Source: Neocallimastix lanati (nom. inval.)
Lineage: Eukaryota; Neocallimastigomycota; Neocallimastigomycetes; Neocallimastigales; Neocallimastigaceae
DNA: 64,000 nt
Assembly (NCBI GenBank): GCA_016946835.1
Contig: JACVTC010000021.1
Location: forward strand, 1,223,501 to 1,287,500
Direction of reading: 5' to 3'
Of the stretch, positions 60,965 through 64,000 are shown in pieces (position 1 is the first letter of the stretch; each line of letters begins with the position of its first letter). The notes under the pieces are model-generated. The model was not told the origin of the DNA. It saw only the letters and a program-made list of their open reading frames with translations, and made no database searches. A program made the position numbers and the translations under genes.

Positions 60965-61444
60965 AATTAATTAAATAAGCAAATATATTATATAAATTTA
61001 TAAGAAAACACTTATTACTTTTTAAAAATATTTAATACATGATAAATGAAAAATATGTATTATATAAATATATTTAAATATTAAAAAAAAAAAATGTATA
61101 AAAAAGTATAAAAATATATAAAAATGTATAAAAATGTATAAAAATGTATAAATAATGTATAAAAATGTATAAATAATGTATATGTATTTTGATCTTTCAT
61201 CATCTTTTAATATTTATTTAATTAATTTTTAATAATTCTATGTTATGGAAAACGCATGTAGTAACATGTGACTTAATTTCTTTTTTAAAACTGTTAATGT
61301 AGATCATATACATATTTTCATTATAGATCTAAATTTAATAAATTTAATAATTATAGTAATAATAATAATAATAGTAAATAAATAAATAAATTATAAATAA
61401 ATAAATTATAAATAATAAATAAATAAATAAATAAATAAATATGA
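60251..61444. repeat. A+T-rich spacer with microsatellites
   Basis: No gene. (AAAT)-type repeats lie at about 60902-60960. At about 61095-61180 a 9-12 bp unit (aaaatgtata) repeats about eight times. Further AAAT repeats are at about 61376-61440. Confidence 0.7.
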
Positions 61445-61454
61445 CATATTAGTA

Positions 61455-61545
61455 CATTCGACGTCGTTACATGTCTGCTCTGAGCTGAATTCCCTATTCA
61501 TTCATGTATATATTTTCATTGAATACTTCCCCAATGGGTGTATAT
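61455..61545 (-). repeat. Possible diverged relic of the 32.1-32.5 kb RNA element
   Basis: A small island of higher G+C shares cgtcgttaca and, in the same order, attcc...cat-tatat and cattaactcctccc-type / gggtgta phrases with 32231-32335, with a deletion of about 38 bases. The B-box end is not present. The similarity is short, so the call is tentative. Confidence 0.35.
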
Positions 61546-62012
61546 AATTATATTTTTCTATAATAATAATATTTTGGAAATAATTGAATAAATGAATAAT
61601 TATGAGTTTATTTATATAAAAATGTATGCTTTATATTATTCAGAATTTATAGCTGTTATTTATATATATATATATAATATGATATAAAACAAATATGTGT
61701 AGTAACATATTTGTATATTTAATAATAATTATTAAATATTAAATTTATATCTTTTTGATAATAATTATTTTATTTTATTTTATTTCAATATATATTATTA
61801 TAATTATAATAATTATAATATTTAATTCATATAAAATTTATATAGTTCTATATATTAGAATATGTATTTAATATATTACCTATTTCTTATAAATTAAATT
61901 ATTTATATTAGAAATAGAGAACTCTCTTGTAAATTTTTAGGAATTAGAATTATTATTTTAATTGTACGAATATTATAATATTATTAATAAAATATACTAA
62001 ACTACCATTATT
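61546..62012. other. A+T-rich spacer
   Basis: Nothing is recognised apart from A/T palindromes. If the primer-binding-site reading at 62066 is right, part of this stretch would be an LTR. Confidence 0.35.
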
Positions 62013-62124
62013 TAAAACCCACTGCTTATAAATTATTGCACATAAAAGTCCCGTATATCAAAAATTGGTGGAGATATCGGGGATGTGCTGTGTAAAAAGT
62101 AATTTATAAGTAGTGGTGTTTAGT
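62013..62124. repeat. Large imperfect hairpin with a primer-binding-site-like centre
   Basis: The arms at 62013-62045 and 62089-62124 are inverted copies around cttataaatta (aaacccactgcttataaatt against its counterpart). A second inner pairing involves cccgtatatc and gatatcggg. At 62066 lies tggtggagatatcgggga, which has the form of an LTR-element primer-binding site: complementary to a tRNA 3' end with CCA. Both readings are inferences from structure. Confidence 0.4.
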
Positions 62125-62693
62125 AATTTTGTTAATTAATTATATATCCGTATATATTTACATAAATTCTCTTCAGTTAGGATTAATTAAAATATACTGT
62201 TTAGGATATAAATTTTTAATTTTTTTTATTGGTTATTTATAGTTATATTATCTTTGGTGAAGAGAAAGTTATACAATATATGTTATTTCATTCATTTTAG
62301 TACAATTTAATTAAATTGTTTTAAAATAAATAAATATTGGAAAATCTAATAAATATATATATATATTAATAATTTATTAATATAGTGATAGTGTTAAAAG
62401 TAAGATAGTTTAAGTAGGATAATAATATTAATTAGAGATAGTGAAATAGTAAAAATATCGTTATTTTAATTAGCATTTAAGTGAATAATTTAAATAAAAT
62501 CTATAATAGGAATATTATTTTAATTAAAATAAGAGTAGGAAGATATAAATAGTGTAGTTTAAAAGTGTTAACATTTTGGAATAAAATTACAATAGATATA
62601 AGTATAATAAGATAAAAATATTATTTATTTTAATAGTAGTATATTTAATAATATTAAATAGTAGTACATTTTAAAAATAGATATAGAAATAAA

Positions 62694-64000
62694 ATGGATA
62701 TTAATCAAGATAACCTAACAGAAAAATTACAATTGTTAAAATTGCTAATTCAAAAAGGGAGATTTGGAACTGGAGTTAGTGATGGCGTGGATGAATTAGA
62801 TGAGTTTGTAGATGGTGAATCAATGGGAATATTAGCTCTTGTTGATAATAAGGAAGCTAGGTGTATTTTAAAAGGATACGGTGAAAATAATTTGGTAAAT
62901 CGTAGTTTTCTGGAAAAATATATTCTTAATCATTGTATTGATGACTCAAGTATTACTGGAATAACTAAACTTACAATTTTAAATTTAACTATTGGTGGTG
63001 TTCAAAAAAATGTAATATTCAGAGTAGTTGAGAAAGAAAATCCATTTTATGATATTAGTTTGAATTTTAAAACACAAAGAGAATTAGGAATTATTATTGA
63101 CCCAAGCGACAATTTAATTCTTTTGAAACAAGGAACTTCTGAATTTAGAGTGGTAGCTGAACTTGAAAAATTATCTGTTTTAAATAAAAGAATCAATAAA
63201 AATGAAGAAAATAATAATAATAATAATAATAATAACATTTATAATAATAATAACATTTATAATAATAATAACAATAATAGTAATAAAATTAATAATACTA
63301 AAAATGACGAGGTTGATGACATAATAAACACGAAACTAAATAAATTAAACGCGTTAAAATTGGATAATTTCAGAGAAAATAATAAATTAGTAAATAATAG
63401 TAATAGCAAATGTAAAACAAACAACAATATTATAATTACTAAAGAAAAAAATAAAAATAATATTAAAGGTAGTGCCAATATTAAGAAAAATCAAAATAAT
63501 AGTATTGAGATTAATAGTATTGTAATAATAAATAATAAGGAAAATATTAATTCAAATAGTAAAAATAAAAATATTATTAATAATTCTGAAAATATAAGAA
63601 ACAAAATAAATAGTCATATAATTGTAAAAGAAGAAATAAATATCAATGAATCTGTTAAAGTTGATAGCATTTTCAATAGAATTAATAAATCTATAACTCC
63701 TGGTTTGTTTAAGGAAATAAATATTATTAATAGTAACAATTCAAAAGTAGATAATATTCAAATTACTTCAAATGCTAATAAAAATGAACAATTTATAAAA
63801 AAAAATTATTCAGTTAATAATATTACTAATATAAAAGAAAGAAAAATTAATAATAATAATTCACCGGTTGATTTTAGTAATATTATAAATATAGATAGTG
63901 ATAAGAAAATAAAAATTAATAAAATTAAAAAAATAATTAAAATTCCATATATTTATATTCAAAATAATGATAAAAATAAAATATATATTTATAAAATTAT
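62694..64000 (+). CDS. Open frame running off the right edge; possibly LTR-element pol/protease-related
   Basis: The ATG at 62694 opens a frame with no stop to the window end (more than 435 codons). Residues 1 to about 165 are well mixed and look folded. ILALVDNKEARCIL (about 52-65), LTILNLTIGGVQKNVIFRVV and IIIDPSDNLI in that order give a faint resemblance to the retropepsin-like domains of LTR elements. From about residue 175 the protein is rich in Asn, Lys and Ile, with an NNNNNNN run and NIYNNN repeats. Codon use in the first part is gene-like. A primer-binding-site-like sequence ~630 bp upstream supports an LTR-type element that looks whole as far as visible. A host low-complexity protein is the alternative. 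The family is not firmly recognised. Confidence 0.5.
   Translation, partial: MDINQDNLTEKLQLLKLLIQKGRFGTGVSDGVDELDEFVDGESMGILALVDNKEARCILKGYGENNLVNRSFLEKYILNHCIDDSSITGITKLTILNLTIGGVQKNVIFRVVEKENPFYDISLNFKTQRELGIIIDPSDNLILLKQGTSEFRVVAELEKLSVLNKRINKNEENNNNNNNNNIYNNNNIYNNNNNNSNKINNTKNDEVDDIINTKLNKLNALKLDNFRENNKLVNNSNSKCKTNNNIIITKEKNKNNIKGSANIKKNQNNSIEINSIVIINNKENINSNSKNKNIINNSENIRNKINSHIIVKEEININESVKVDSIFNRINKSITPGLFKEINIINSNNSKVDNIQITSNANKNEQFIKKNYSVNNITNIKERKINNNNSPVDFSNIINIDSDKKIKINKIKKIIKIPYIYIQNNDKNKIYIYKI

Noticed and set aside
63047-63478. Leu-rich minus-strand frames near the right edge
   Set aside because: They are the antisense of the Asn-rich (AAT) codons of the plus-strand frame.

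Overview
The window looks like a piece of nuclear genome from an anaerobic gut fungus (Neocallimastigomycota). This is inferred from the extreme A+T content of the non-coding DNA (long A, T, AAT and AAAT tracts), short GT-AG introns, a fungal PHO84-type phosphate transporter, and an expanded family of bacterial-looking, intronless secreted GH32 fructan hydrolases. No species can be named from sequence reading alone. No CRISPR array, rRNA gene or complete tRNA gene was seen.

Layout. 1-4 kb: a broken Ty1/copia LTR retrotransposon whose 5' LTR carries a small inverted-repeat element. 4-7.4 kb: A+T-rich spacer with microsatellites and a small satellite. 7.4-9.4 kb: a two-exon PHO84-like phosphate:proton symporter (+). 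10.6-15.7 kb: a nest of three non-LTR (LINE) copies; two of them inserted within about 25 bp of each other into an older copy, each flanked by perfect 13-14 bp target-site duplications. 17.5-18.2 kb: a three-exon glutaredoxin (-), too split to show as one open frame. 19.9-24.1 kb: a second broken copia element (-), holding another copy of the small inverted-repeat element and a tRNA-headed insertion. 24.4-25.0 kb: a 5'-truncated LINE tail (-). 25.5-27.2 kb: a tubulin-tyrosine-ligase-like protein with an N-terminal signal-type segment (-). 27.8-32 kb: satellites, with one motif also found at 6.4 kb. 32.1-32.55 kb: a GC-island with a Pol III B box, strong hairpins and a T-run terminator on the minus strand, probably a structured ncRNA or SINE. 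33.9-35.1 kb: a decayed coding region of unknown function.

35.6-60.3 kb is the main feature: six copies of one GH32 gene, three minus, two plus, one minus. Four have full-length reading frames. One (48.2 kb) is broken by a frameshift and a stop. One (58.7 kb) has a stop at codon 4 that removes most of the signal peptide. Copies 1-3 form a recent ~4.17 kb tandem duplication. Older GH32 relics lie in the spacers. A copia integrase fragment lies at 56.5-57.4 kb. The right edge (62.7-64 kb) holds an open frame with an Asn-rich tail that runs off the window; it is preceded by a large hairpin and a primer-binding-site-like sequence.

Functionally, the GH32 array would supply secreted sucrose/fructan hydrolysis. 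The transporter, glutaredoxin and TTL-like genes are unrelated single genes between repeats.
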